This document shows positions 24,761 through 33,643 of a DNA stretch of 58,445 bases, piece after piece. Numbering within the stretch: the stretch's first letter is position 1; each line of letters opens with the position of its first letter. The DNA comes from Planctomycetota bacterium (GTDB taxonomy: Bacteria > Planctomycetota > UBA1135 > GCA-002686595), in the NCBI GenBank assembly GCA_029259605.1, contig JAJDEV010000167.1, positions 1 to 58,445 on the forward strand. Reading direction: 5' to 3'. Both the position numbers and the translations under genes were made by a program. The notes under the pieces were generated by a model. It was not told where the DNA came from and ran no database searches. It saw only the letters and a program-made list of their open reading frames with translations.

Positions 24761-24788
24761 CGTGCGCGCGCCCGCCCGCTCGACGACG

Positions 24789-24794
24789 TAGACT
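24789..24794 (+). promoter_or_regulatory. -10-like TAGACT abutting GTG start
   Basis: TAGACT ends 6 nt before GTG 24801, the spacing expected between a -10 box and a transcription start, so the transcript is probably leaderless. Confidence 0.4.
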
Positions 24795-24800
24795 CTCGGC

Positions 24801-26132
24801 GTGAACGCCGCGCGCCAACTCGCCACGCTCGCGCTCGTCGTGATGCCTTGCCTGCCGGCTTGCGCGGACGCCGAGGCGGAGCCCTTCCGCACCGCCGACA
24901 ATCTGATCCTGATCTCGCTCGACACGCTGCGCGCCGATCGCCTCGGAGCGTACGGCAATCCGCGTGACATCACGCCGGAACTCGACCGCCTCGCCGCGCG
25001 CGGCGCCGTGTTCGAGCGCGTGGTCAGCGAGAGCAACTGGACCCTTCCGTCGCACGTCACGCTGCTGACCGGTCTCGCGCCCGACCGGCACGGCGTCGTC
25101 TCGCGCTCGCTCGGCGTGGGGGAGGACACGCCGCTGCTCGCCGAGGTGCTCGAGAGGTCCGGCTTCCGCACGCTCGGCAAGACGGACGGCGGGAACATGT
25201 CGAAGCGTCACGGCTTCGACCGCGGCTTCGAGCTGTTCCTCGACGACGATGACGGGCTGGAGCACACGCTCAGCGACGCGCGCGCTTTCGTCGAGCGGCT
25301 GGAGGAGGGCGAGCGCTACTTCTTGTTCCTGCACTCGTACGAGGTCCACTGTCCGTACGATGCGTCCGACGCAACGCTCGCCGAGCTCGCTTCGCCCGGC
25401 GCCAGCTTCGTCGAGACGGATGGCCGTTGCGGCGATCCGCACTTCAACGAGGCGCACCTCGACGCCTCCCAGGCACTGCACGTCGCGGACGTGTACGACG
25501 CCGGCGTTCGGGACGCGGATGCGTTGCTGGGGGACTTCTTCGACTGGCTCGATGCGCGCGGCGAGTTCGAACGCACGCTGGTCGTCTTCACGTCCGACCA
25601 CGGCGAGGAGTTCCTCGAGCACGGACGCATCGGGCACGCGGGCACGGTGTACCGCGAGGCGCTGCTCGTCCCGCTCGTGCTCGCCGGTCCGGGGATCGCA
25701 CCGACGCGGGTCGGCACGCCGACGGGGCTGATGGACGTCGCGCCGACGGTGCTCGAGCTGCTCGGCCTGCCGGCGCTCGCGGGCGTCGACGGCGTCTCGC
25801 TGGTTCCGTTGCTGCGAAGCGGCGCCGACGGGGACCGTGACGACGCGAGGTTCAGCGCGTGCCAGGCGGCCGAGCTCGCGTCCGTGATGACGCGCGAGCG
25901 GCACCTGATCGTCGATGAGGGCACGGGACGCGTCCAGTTGTACGCGCTCGACGCCGACGCGAATGAGCAGCGCGATCTCAGCGCCATCGAGCGTGACGAA
26001 GTGGCGCGCTTGCGAGCGCGCATCGAAGCGCGGCGCGCGCTCGCCGCCGGGCGGACACACGCGCCGCGCTCACTCGAGCGCCTCTCCGACGACGAGCTCG
26101 AGGAGCTGCGCGCCCTCGGGTACGTCGAGTAA
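24801..26132 (+). CDS. Sulfatase-like exported protein (Thr nucleophile)
   Basis: A 443-residue protein with a signal peptide and lipobox-like LPAC. The catalytic domain begins LILISLDTLRADRLGAYGN. The nucleophile segment SNWTLPSHVTLLTG places Thr where sulfatases carry Cys or Ser. The later metal motif is FTSDHGEEFLEHG and the terminal tail is LRALGYVE. These motifs and the tail are shared with the other family members in the window. The GTG start coincides with the predicted transcription start. It is likely a periplasmic phosphate- or sulfate-ester hydrolase; substrate unknown. Confidence 0.85.
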   Translation: MNAARQLATLALVVMPCLPACADAEAEPFRTADNLILISLDTLRADRLGAYGNPRDITPELDRLAARGAVFERVVSESNWTLPSHVTLLTGLAPDRHGVVSRSLGVGEDTPLLAEVLERSGFRTLGKTDGGNMSKRHGFDRGFELFLDDDDGLEHTLSDARAFVERLEEGERYFLFLHSYEVHCPYDASDATLAELASPGASFVETDGRCGDPHFNEAHLDASQALHVADVYDAGVRDADALLGDFFDWLDARGEFERTLVVFTSDHGEEFLEHGRIGHAGTVYREALLVPLVLAGPGIAPTRVGTPTGLMDVAPTVLELLGLPALAGVDGVSLVPLLRSGADGDRDDARFSACQAAELASVMTRERHLIVDEGTGRVQLYALDADANEQRDLSAIERDEVARLRARIEARRALAAGRTHAPRSLERLSDDELEELRALGYVE

Positions 26133-26144
26133 CGGGTCGCCACT

Positions 26145-26153
26145 TGCTAGGAT
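26145..26153 (+). promoter_or_regulatory. Extended -10 TGCTAGGAT before two-domain sulfatase
   Basis: TGCTAGGAT ends 8 nt before ATG 26162, so the transcript would start within a few nucleotides of the start codon. Confidence 0.45.
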
Positions 26154-26161
26154 TCGAGGCG

Positions 26162-28615
26162 ATGCGGACGCGAGCCTCTTTCGTCGTGTTGCGCGCGCTC
26201 GCCGTGATCGGCGTCGCGCTCTGCAGCGCGTTGCTGCGCACGGGCGATGCGCGCACGAACGTCGTCGTGCTGGTCCTGTCCGAGGCGGGCGACGACGATT
26301 CGAAGGCGCCGATCCTCGACGCGCTTCGCGCACAGTCGGCGCTGTTCGAGAACGTCGACGTCCCCGCGCACCCGGGTCGCCCGAGCGACGTCGCGCTCCT
26401 GTCCGGGCGCACGCCGCGCGCGACGGGCGTGCAAGCCGACCTGCCGCGTCCGCCGCTCGCGGGCGAACTCTCCGTGGCGACCGCGTTCTCCGACGCCGGA
26501 TACCTGACGCTCGCCGCGGGTGGCGTTCCGGGCAAGCCGCGCGCGCTCGGGTTCGCGCGCGGTGGCGACGACCTGGACCTCGCGACGGCGGACGGCGCCG
26601 AGGCGTGCCTGGCTGCGCTCGAAGAACGCGCTGCTGGAACGCCGTTCTTCCTCTGGTGGACGCCGGGGCGCGCGCGTTCGAACGCCGACGTCGACGGAGG
26701 CATGGCGGCGCTGATCGCAGCGCTCGCGGCGCGTGGCGAGGACGCGAATACGCTCTACGTCGTCGTTCGCGAGCGCAGCCTCCGTCCGGCCGCTCGCTTC
26801 GCCCAGGCGGGCGTTCCGCGGGCCGACCTCGCGTTCCGGCGTCCGAGTCGCATTGCTCCGGGGCCCCGCGCCGGAGTGGTCACGACGCTCGACCTCGTCC
26901 CGACGCTGCTCGCCAGCGCCGAACTCGCGCCGGCGGACGATGCTCCGGGTCTCAGTCTGTTGCCGGTGCTCGAGCAGGGCGCGGCGCTCGAGCGGGAGTT
27001 CGTGCACGGCGCCGTCTACCTCGACCCCGAGCTGGCGAATGCGCGCGCGCCGCTGCCCGAGCTCGAGCCGGCGATGATCTACGCGCGCTCGACGCACTGG
27101 CGTTACGTGCTGAGCCTGGTCGACGACGAGGACGAGGGCTCCGACTTCACCTACGCCTATCCCGTTTCCGAGGGGCAGCAGCAGCTCTTCGACCTCGCAC
27201 GCGAGGGCGCCCAAACGCGCGACGTTTCGGGGGATCTCGCGCACGCGGAGCAACTGTCCGAGCTGCGCCGCGCGTCGCTCGCGTGGTGGACCGAAGCGGG
27301 TGGCGAGGAGCTGCGCCTGCCGCCGCTCTTCACCGGCCTGCCGCCGGAGGCGGACGCGCCGGATGCGCGCCCGAACATCGTGCTGATCGTCTCGGACGAC
27401 CAGGACTACAAGCACCTCGGCTTCCTCAGGGGCGGCGCGGGAGCGATGCCGACGACGGATCGGCTCGCCGCCGCGGGGGTCGTGTTCGACGTGGCGCACG
27501 TCTCGATGTCGCGCTGCCGCCCGTCGCTCGCGACGCTTCTCAGCGGACGCTATCCGCACCAGTCGGGGATCCTCGACAATCAAACGGGGCGCACGCTCAA
27601 CCGGCGCGTCACGCTGCCCGGGATCCTGAAGCGCGCCGGCTACGCGACGTTCGTGGGCGGCAAGTTCTGGGAGGGCAACCACCACTCGATGGGCTTCATC
27701 GCGCCGGAGCGTCAGCGCCGGAACCAGTTCGTGCGTGAGGACCAGGACGACCTCTTCGCGTTCCTCGACGAGCACGCGCGCACGCGCCCGTTCTTCGTTT
27801 GGTGGGCGCCGCTCTTGCCGCACGGACCGTTCGACGCACCCGAGCGGTACCGGAAGCCGTTCGCGGAAACGGCGGTCGCGCCCCCGGTCGGCTTCCCGGG
27901 CGACGCGAGCACCTTCGTCGAGCAGGAGCGCACCGCGTTCGCGATGGAGGCGTGGTTCGACGACGGCCTGACGCAGTTGTGCGACAAGCTGCGCGCGCTC
28001 GGCGAGTTCGACAACACGCTCTTCTGCTTCCTTATAGACAACGGCTGGTCGAACGCGCGTCCGTCGAAGGGCTCCGTGTACGAGCAGGGCCTGCGCACGC
28101 CCGTTTTCTTCTCCTGGAAGGACGGCTTCGCGGGCGGGCGCCACAGCGCCTCGCTCGTCTCGACGGTCGACATCTTTCCGACGCTCCTCGATTTTGCCGG
28201 CGAGCGCGTCCCCGCGAACGCGATCGGCAAGAGCCTGCGCGCCGAGCTCGTCGGCGCGCCGGACGCCACGCCGCCGCGCGACGTCCTGTGCGGCGCGGCC
28301 TACGTCCCGCCGCGGCGCGACGGTCCGGTGCGGCCCGAGCGAGACGCCTATGCGTTGTACGCGCGGACGGCCGACTGGAAGTACGTGCTCTACGTGCGCC
28401 GGGTCAACGAGGCCGACGCCAAGATCCACGCTCCCGCGGACACGTTCGCCCCGCGCGAGTTCGGCGACGAGAACCTGTTCGACCTCGCCCGCGATCCGGA
28501 CGAACTCGCCGACCTGTCGGCGGATCCGGCGCAGGCCGAGCGGATGGCCGAGCTGCGCCTGGCGGCGCTCGACTGGTGGGAGGGGACCGGCGGTCGCCCG
28601 CTCAAGCTCCCGTGA
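26162..28615 (+). CDS. Two-domain sulfatase, degenerate first half plus Cys-type second half
   Basis: An 817-residue exported protein. The first half (to about 400) is sulfatase-like but degenerate: its nucleophile segment reads GRPSDVALLSG (Gly for Cys) and the VVVLVLSEAGDDD start lacks the metal Asp pair. The second half starts IVLIVSDDQDYKHLG and has CRPSLATLLSGRYPHQSG, a canonical Cys site (C-x-P-S-x-A/R...). It also has an FLIDNGWS segment in place of the usual DHG metal motif. It is the only formylglycine-type candidate in the window and would need a maturase, which is not seen here. The tandem pseudo-enzyme/enzyme layout suggests internal duplication with loss in one copy. ATG 26162 is used. 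Confidence 0.85.
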   Translation: MRTRASFVVLRALAVIGVALCSALLRTGDARTNVVVLVLSEAGDDDSKAPILDALRAQSALFENVDVPAHPGRPSDVALLSGRTPRATGVQADLPRPPLAGELSVATAFSDAGYLTLAAGGVPGKPRALGFARGGDDLDLATADGAEACLAALEERAAGTPFFLWWTPGRARSNADVDGGMAALIAALAARGEDANTLYVVVRERSLRPAARFAQAGVPRADLAFRRPSRIAPGPRAGVVTTLDLVPTLLASAELAPADDAPGLSLLPVLEQGAALEREFVHGAVYLDPELANARAPLPELEPAMIYARSTHWRYVLSLVDDEDEGSDFTYAYPVSEGQQQLFDLAREGAQTRDVSGDLAHAEQLSELRRASLAWWTEAGGEELRLPPLFTGLPPEADAPDARPNIVLIVSDDQDYKHLGFLRGGAGAMPTTDRLAAAGVVFDVAHVSMSRCRPSLATLLSGRYPHQSGILDNQTGRTLNRRVTLPGILKRAGYATFVGGKFWEGNHHSMGFIAPERQRRNQFVREDQDDLFAFLDEHARTRPFFVWWAPLLPHGPFDAPERYRKPFAETAVAPPVGFPGDASTFVEQERTAFAMEAWFDDGLTQLCDKLRALGEFDNTLFCFLIDNGWSNARPSKGSVYEQGLRTPVFFSWKDGFAGGRHSASLVSTVDIFPTLLDFAGERVPANAIGKSLRAELVGAPDATPPRDVLCGAAYVPPRRDGPVRPERDAYALYARTADWKYVLYVRRVNEADAKIHAPADTFAPREFGDENLFDLARDPDELADLSADPAQAERMAELRLAALDWWEGTGGRPLKLP

Positions 28616-28712
28616 ATCGGAGCCGCGAATCCCGATTTCGTGCGGGGCCTCCCTGCCCGTTCGCGCACGAACCCGAGGACCGACTCCCCGAACCGACGAC
28701 CCGAGGACCAAG

Positions 28713-29276
28713 ATGGCCAAGACCCCCGATGACGCCGCTGCGACGATGATCGCCAACCTGCCCGAGAAGACCGGCAAGGCCATGCCCGCGTGGCTGAAGA
28801 TCGCCGCGCGCGCCGGGCTCGAGAAGCACGGCCAGCTCGTGAAGTTCCTGAAGGAAGAGCACGGCGTGACACATGGCTACGCCAACCTGATCGCGCACAC
28901 GTTCCTGAAGTCGTCGGCGATGAGCTCGAGCGACGGCGACCTCATCGAGGCGCAGTACGCGGGACCGAAGGCGGAGCTGCGAGCGATCTACGACAAGCTG
29001 CTCGCGGCGACGAAGAAGCTCGGCAAGGACGTCGAGGTCGCGCCGAAGAAGGCCTACGCCAGCCTGCGCCGCTCGAAGCAGTTCGCGCTCTTCCAACCGT
29101 CGACCAAGACGCGCCTCGACGTGGGCCTGAACTTGAAGGGCGACCCGACGACGAAGCGACTCGAGGCCTCCGGGAGCTTCAATTCGATGTGCAGCCATCG
29201 CGTGCGTTTGAGCTCGCCGGCGGACGTCGACGCCGAGCTCATCGGTTGGATTCGCGCCGCGTACGACCGGGCGTGA
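28713..29276 (+). CDS. DUF4287/DUF5655-like protein
   Basis: A 187-residue soluble protein. Residues 1-75 (AWLKIAARAGLEKHGQLVKF and HGVTHGYANLIAHTFL) resemble DUF4287. The second half (YASLRRSKQFALFQPSTKTR, LDVGLNLKG, SHRVRLSSPADVDAELIGWI) resembles DUF5655, a family found in many bacteria as a small stand-alone protein. Biochemical role unknown. The GAGGA-containing stretch before ATG 28713 serves as ribosome-binding site. No signal peptide. The 97 bp upstream carry no clear promoter. Confidence 0.75.
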   Translation: MAKTPDDAAATMIANLPEKTGKAMPAWLKIAARAGLEKHGQLVKFLKEEHGVTHGYANLIAHTFLKSSAMSSSDGDLIEAQYAGPKAELRAIYDKLLAATKKLGKDVEVAPKKAYASLRRSKQFALFQPSTKTRLDVGLNLKGDPTTKRLEASGSFNSMCSHRVRLSSPADVDAELIGWIRAAYDRA

Positions 29277-29309
29277 TCCGCGCGCGCCGCTCGCTTGCCC
29301 GGCGGCCGT

Positions 29310-29318
29310 TGCTACAAT
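29310..29318 (+). promoter_or_regulatory. Extended -10 TGCTACAAT before acylase
   Basis: TGCTACAAT is one base from the TATAAT consensus apart from the TG extension, and ends 7 nt before GTG 29326, again implying a leaderless transcript. Confidence 0.5.
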
Positions 29319-29325
29319 CCGCCGC

Positions 29326-32115
29326 GTGCGCGCCCACGGGGACCGAACGACGAGCAGCGGAGCGGCGCACCGCGCGTGCGCTGCCCGCGTAGCCGGCGCG
29401 CTCGGGGCCGTCGTTCTGGCGTTCGGATCCGGCTGCCGCGCCCCGGCCGAGGCCCGCGGCGACGAAGCGCGTATCGTCTACGATCCGTTCCGGATCCCTC
29501 ACATCCTGGCGGACGACGACCGCAGCGCGCTGTACGCCCTCGGGTTTCAACAGGCGAGCGACTTTCCGGTCGCGACGCTGGCGAACCTTTGGTCGGCGAC
29601 CGGGCGCTTCGCGCACGTCGCGGGGAAGGCGGTGCTCGAGCGCGACGCGCGCATCCGCCGCTTCGGCATCGACGCCAAGGCGGCGAAGCAGGCGCGCGAT
29701 CCGAACGAACTCGCGCCGGATGTTCGGGCGCTGCTCGTGGCCTACGTCGACGGTGTGAACGCAGGGCGCCGCGCATGGCTCACGGACGCGGAGGCGTTCG
29801 AGACGCTGCTCGGTGAGGACGCCGAAGGGCCCACGCGCGGCCCCTCGCTCGCGTTCGATCCCGTACCCCCGTGGCTCGATCCGGTGTTCGCGGACGACGA
29901 CCTGCGCGCGCGGTTGCGCCGGCTCTTCGATGCGGAGATCACGCTCGAGCACGTGCTGTCGCTCGGCATCGCGGTGAACGGCGGGCCCGAGTTCATCGGC
30001 GGCGGTTACGCCACGCGGACGAACATCTGGACCGTTCGCAACGCGGAGCGCGACCCCGCGGTCGTGACGATGGTCGACTCGCACCAACCGATCCGCGCGT
30101 CGGGTGCGCGCGCGTACTTCGTTCAGGTCGCGGGCGACACGTACGACGTCGTCGGCTACAGCTACCCGGGTTTTCCGTGCGTGACGCTCGGCTTCAACGA
30201 CACCCTGGCGTTCTCGCTGCAGACGCTGCCGAGTCCTCCGCGACCGTTGAGCGTGCTCGGCGCGACCGCGTTCCGTTACCGGGGCAACGACGCGCCACAC
30301 GTCGCACGCTGGGACGCCGAGCTGGTTCCGAACGCCGAGCGGCTTCTTGTCGGTGACGCGTCGGTCGCGCTCGAGAGCACGAGCACCGTCTTGCGCTATT
30401 GGGACGTCGCGCGCGGCGAGCTCGTCGACGACCCGCGGGGCGCGCGCACGTTCGCCTTCGTGCCGGAGACCAACGCGGAGCTCGCGCGCTTCGCCCTGCG
30501 CTATCCCGTGCTCGACGACACGGCGAATCCGGCGTCGAACGGCCGCACGATTCGCTTCGAGGGGCGCAGCTTCCTCGCTGCGCGCAGCCCGTGGGAGTTC
30601 TGGATCGGCGTCGGCCGTGCGCGCGGCATCGCGCGCGCGGACGGCGGGTCGAGCGCGGACGACGAGCACACGCTCGAAGCGTTGCTCGAGCGGTCGATCC
30701 TGTGCATGGGACGCGGCGAGGCGCTCGTCGTGTCCGACGCGCGCGGAGGGCTCGAGTACCTCTCGCTCGGACTCGTTCCGATCCCCGGGATCGCGGCGAG
30801 CGGCGGCGGCACGCTCGACGGCAACGACCCCGCGCAACGCTGGCGCGGATTCCACGCCTTCGACGAGCTGCCGCGCATCGTCGACACCGACGGCTACGGC
30901 GAGCGCGCCGAGGCGTGGGTGCAGAGCAACGGCTCGCCGCACGTCCTGCGTCGCGCCGGCTTCGACGCGCGCGCCTTCGCGGCGCGTCCCTACTTGCTCG
31001 ACCCCGAGCCATGGAAGTCGCTGCGCCACGACCGTGCGTTCGAGCTCGTCGAGCGCGCGGCGGAGGACGGCGCGGCCTCGCTCGATGAGCTCTGCGCCGC
31101 CGCGCTCGACGTGCAGGACGTATGGTCGGCGCGCATGTGGCCGTTCGTCGCGGAGGTCGAGAGCGCGGACTCCGCGGACTTCCTCGCGTGGCTCGACACG
31201 TGGCGCTTCGAGGGCGCCGACGGTTCTCCCGGTGACGAGGCGTTCCTCGCCCATCCGATGTCGCAGGTCACCGTGTTCATGACGCTCGTGCGCAGCGAGT
31301 TCGAGGGTGCGGTCCTCGAGCTCGATGCGCCGACTGCGGACGAGCTCGGCTTCGCGTTCGATCCGTCGTTCGCGCTCCCGACCCCCGAGCTCGTGCGCAG
31401 CTCGAGCGAATGGCGGCGGATCGGACGTGCGCTGACCGGCGCGGTGCAGACCAGCGCCGCGCTCTTCGAGGCCACGCGCGTCGGGACCGGCCTGGTCAAC
31501 GCGCGGCGGCTGCCCGCGTTGCTCGGCGCCACGGTCGACGATCCGGTTTGGGCGCGGCTCTTCGAGTCCACGCCCGACGCGTGGGGGACGGGCCGCTCGG
31601 CGCCGCTCGCGCGGTGGGGTTGGACCAACGTGCTCGCGCTGACGCCGCACGCCAGGCGCACGCCGCGCGCGAACACGCTCGAGCGTTCGCTGCGCTCGAT
31701 GTTCGCGCCGGCCGATCTGGCGCCGTTCGCCTTCCACTCGGCGCAGGAGCCGGTGGTGTTCCCGCTCGGCGGCGTGCAGGACTCGATCTTCCAGGTGCAC
31801 GCCAACGGTTACCGGTCGAGCTCGGACGCGGTGCACGCGACGGCGGACGGTCCGCTCTACCTCGCGCCGATCGACTTCGGATCGCAGATCCTGTACGCGG
31901 TCGAGTTGCGGCCGAACCGCCCGCCCGCGGCGCGCTTCCTCGCGTCGCTCGGCAGCACCGAGATCACCGCGCCGATCGCGTCGCGCGGGGTCGCCGCTGG
32001 CGACCATGCGCGCAACGTCGAAGACTTCGTCGCCGGGCATTGGAACGAGCTGATCACCGACGAGGAGCGCGTCCTGGACAGCGCCGTCCGAACGGTTCGA
32101 TTGAAGCGTCCCTGA
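29326..32115 (+). CDS. Penicillin-acylase-like (S45) hydrolase with Thr at the nucleophile position
   Basis: A 929-residue exported protein of the S45 Ntn-hydrolase family. The alpha-chain part has RIVYDPFRIPHILADDD and ALYALGFQQASDF, matching the conserved alpha-subunit start. At the usual autocleavage and nucleophile position (SNxW) it reads RTNIW, with Thr232 in place of Ser. MVDSHQPI follows where DPHL is normal. The rest corresponds to the beta subunit. Thr can act in other Ntn hydrolases, so activity is plausible but unproven. The Cys at 37 sits in a weak lipobox. It may act on amides, lactones or ester substrates in the periplasm. The GTG start is adjacent to the predicted transcription start. 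Confidence 0.85.
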   Translation: MRAHGDRTTSSGAAHRACAARVAGALGAVVLAFGSGCRAPAEARGDEARIVYDPFRIPHILADDDRSALYALGFQQASDFPVATLANLWSATGRFAHVAGKAVLERDARIRRFGIDAKAAKQARDPNELAPDVRALLVAYVDGVNAGRRAWLTDAEAFETLLGEDAEGPTRGPSLAFDPVPPWLDPVFADDDLRARLRRLFDAEITLEHVLSLGIAVNGGPEFIGGGYATRTNIWTVRNAERDPAVVTMVDSHQPIRASGARAYFVQVAGDTYDVVGYSYPGFPCVTLGFNDTLAFSLQTLPSPPRPLSVLGATAFRYRGNDAPHVARWDAELVPNAERLLVGDASVALESTSTVLRYWDVARGELVDDPRGARTFAFVPETNAELARFALRYPVLDDTANPASNGRTIRFEGRSFLAARSPWEFWIGVGRARGIARADGGSSADDEHTLEALLERSILCMGRGEALVVSDARGGLEYLSLGLVPIPGIAASGGGTLDGNDPAQRWRGFHAFDELPRIVDTDGYGERAEAWVQSNGSPHVLRRAGFDARAFAARPYLLDPEPWKSLRHDRAFELVERAAEDGAASLDELCAAALDVQDVWSARMWPFVAEVESADSADFLAWLDTWRFEGADGSPGDEAFLAHPMSQVTVFMTLVRSEFEGAVLELDAPTADELGFAFDPSFALPTPELVRSSSEWRRIGRALTGAVQTSAALFEATRVGTGLVNARRLPALLGATVDDPVWARLFESTPDAWGTGRSAPLARWGWTNVLALTPHARRTPRANTLERSLRSMFAPADLAPFAFHSAQEPVVFPLGGVQDSIFQVHANGYRSSSDAVHATADGPLYLAPIDFGSQILYAVELRPNRPPAARFLASLGSTEITAPIASRGVAAGDHARNVEDFVAGHWNELITDEERVLDSAVRTVRLKRP

Positions 32116-32213
32116 GCGCCCGGCGCCGCGTTTCCGGGACTTCGTGCGGAACCCGGACCGTCGACGTATGTTCGGTGCTCCGTCCGTTCCCCCGCGCCGC
32201 GCGAGACACACCC

Positions 32214-33029
32214 ATGAACACACCCCTGCTCCCGACTCTCCTGATCGCCACCCTCGCGGGAGGCGTCGCTGCCTTCGTGGTCACGGTCTTCGTGTCGCCC
32301 GGCGCGCACGACCGCGGCGTGTCGGCGACGCCCGATGTCGGCACATCGAACCCGACCGGCGGGGAGAGCGCGGCGACCGTAGCGGGGCTGCGCAAGGAGA
32401 ACGCCGATCTGCGCGTGCGGGTCGCCACGCTGGAGTCGACCGTGAGCCGGTTGGCCGGCGGGACCGGTGCGGAGTCGCGCGCGCCCGTCGCGGTCGGGTC
32501 GGCCGACGACGTCGTTCCGCAGAGCGCTTCGACGCGCGACTTCCTGGACGCGTTCGCGTCGGAGGGGCGTGTGCCCGAGCTGTTCGTCGCGCGCGTCGGC
32601 GAGGCGCTGGACGAGATTCGGGCGGCCGAAGAAGCGGCGCGCATCGAGGCGGAAACCGTGGCGCAGGCGGAGCGCGTGGAAGAGCGGCTCGTGCGCCTGC
32701 GCGACGAACTCGGACTGAGTGGCTATCAGATGGACGAGATGCGCGGCATCCTCGTTGCGGAGGAGGCGTCGCGCTCCGAACTGTGGAGCAGCGTGCGCGA
32801 CGGCGGCGATCGCGGATCCATGCGCGACCGGATGCGGGACGCGCGGGATGAACTGAACACGCGCCTCTCTGAGGTGCTCGATCCCGACCAGCTCGAGCGC
32901 TATCAGGAGAGTCGCGACCGCGGCTTTGGCGGCTTCGGCGGCGGACGCCTCGGCGGTGGCGGTGGCGGCGACGCTTCCCAAGAGGGGCGCACGGGAATCC
33001 GCGCGCGTACGGACCGAACCCGGGGCTAG
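32214..33029 (+). CDS. Single-pass membrane protein with coiled coil
   Basis: A 271-residue protein with an N-terminal signal-anchor helix (LIATLAGGVAAFVVTVF). It has a short coiled coil (AGLRKENADLRVRVATLEST), a helical region with EEAARIEAETVAQAERVEER, an AELWSS-type helix and an extreme Gly-rich tail (FGGFGGGRLGGGGGGD). The helical pattern around EVLDPDQLERYQ loosely recalls periplasmic Spy/CpxP-type sensors, but this is weak. Convergent with the exosortase operon (4-bp overlap of stops at 33026-33029). Function unknown. Confidence 0.65.
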   Translation: MNTPLLPTLLIATLAGGVAAFVVTVFVSPGAHDRGVSATPDVGTSNPTGGESAATVAGLRKENADLRVRVATLESTVSRLAGGTGAESRAPVAVGSADDVVPQSASTRDFLDAFASEGRVPELFVARVGEALDEIRAAEEAARIEAETVAQAERVEERLVRLRDELGLSGYQMDEMRGILVAEEASRSELWSSVRDGGDRGSMRDRMRDARDELNTRLSEVLDPDQLERYQESRDRGFGGFGGGRLGGGGGGDASQEGRTGIRARTDRTRG

Positions 33030-33643
33030 CGAGCTTCGGCGGGGGCGAGGAAGCTCGCGCGCGCGAGCGGGAACGCGAGCAGCGTCCACACGAGCAGCGC
33101 GGCGAGGTAGCTCGACGTCGTCTCGTCGAAGGTCCAGAGCACGCCCATGTCGAGCACGGCGTCGGGGACCCACGCATCGATCGCGCGAAAGCCGCCGAAG
33201 CGGTACGTGAACGAGTGCAGCAGCATCAGGTAGACGCGCAGCAGCACGAAGGCGTGGATGGCGACGAGCCCGACGGGCAGCGCCCAGAGTCGCCGGCGCA
33301 GCCCGGGGGTCGCGAGGAAGAGCGCGAGCGCGAACGCGACGGGGAAGTATCCGATGCGCTGGCTTTTGATGCCCACGACCGGGCGCTGGCGCGGATGTCC
33401 GTCCGCGATGAGCACGACCTTCACGTCCTGGTGCGGGCGCTCGGGGAAGCGCTCGAAGCGCGTTCGCGTGGTCGGACTGAAGCGTCCCAGCAGCGCGTTG
33501 CCGGAGGCGCGGAACGCGGCGGCGTAGGGCGCGTGGATCGCGGGCCAAACGGCGAGCAACGCGGTGTAGACGAGCGCGACGCGCAGCACGAAGCAGAGCA
33601 CGCGCTTGCGGATCGGAACACGATGCCCTGGTTCGACGCTCAT
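33026..33643 (-). CDS. Exosortase-coupled membrane protein
   Basis: A 205-residue protein with about four membrane helices. One follows the basic start (VLCFVLRVALVYTALLAVW). A periplasm-sized segment of about 60 residues contains ERPHQDVKVVLIADGHPRQR. Further helices are GYFPVAFALALFLA, VGLVAIHAFVLLRVYLMLL and YLAALLVWTLLAFPLARA. I do not recognise a named family. Its ATG overlaps the exosortase TGA (ATGA), so it is almost certainly produced together with the exosortase and may be its chaperone, substrate handler or regulatory partner. Confidence 0.75.
   Translation of the reverse strand: MSVEPGHRVPIRKRVLCFVLRVALVYTALLAVWPAIHAPYAAAFRASGNALLGRFSPTTRTRFERFPERPHQDVKVVLIADGHPRQRPVVGIKSQRIGYFPVAFALALFLATPGLRRRLWALPVGLVAIHAFVLLRVYLMLLHSFTYRFGGFRAIDAWVPDAVLDMGVLWTFDETTSSYLAALLVWTLLAFPLARASFLAPAEAR

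Noticed and set aside
29239..32223. 994-codon minus-strand frame opposite the S45 acylase
   Set aside because: Composition of an antisense shadow, no motifs, and the plus-strand acylase is strongly supported.
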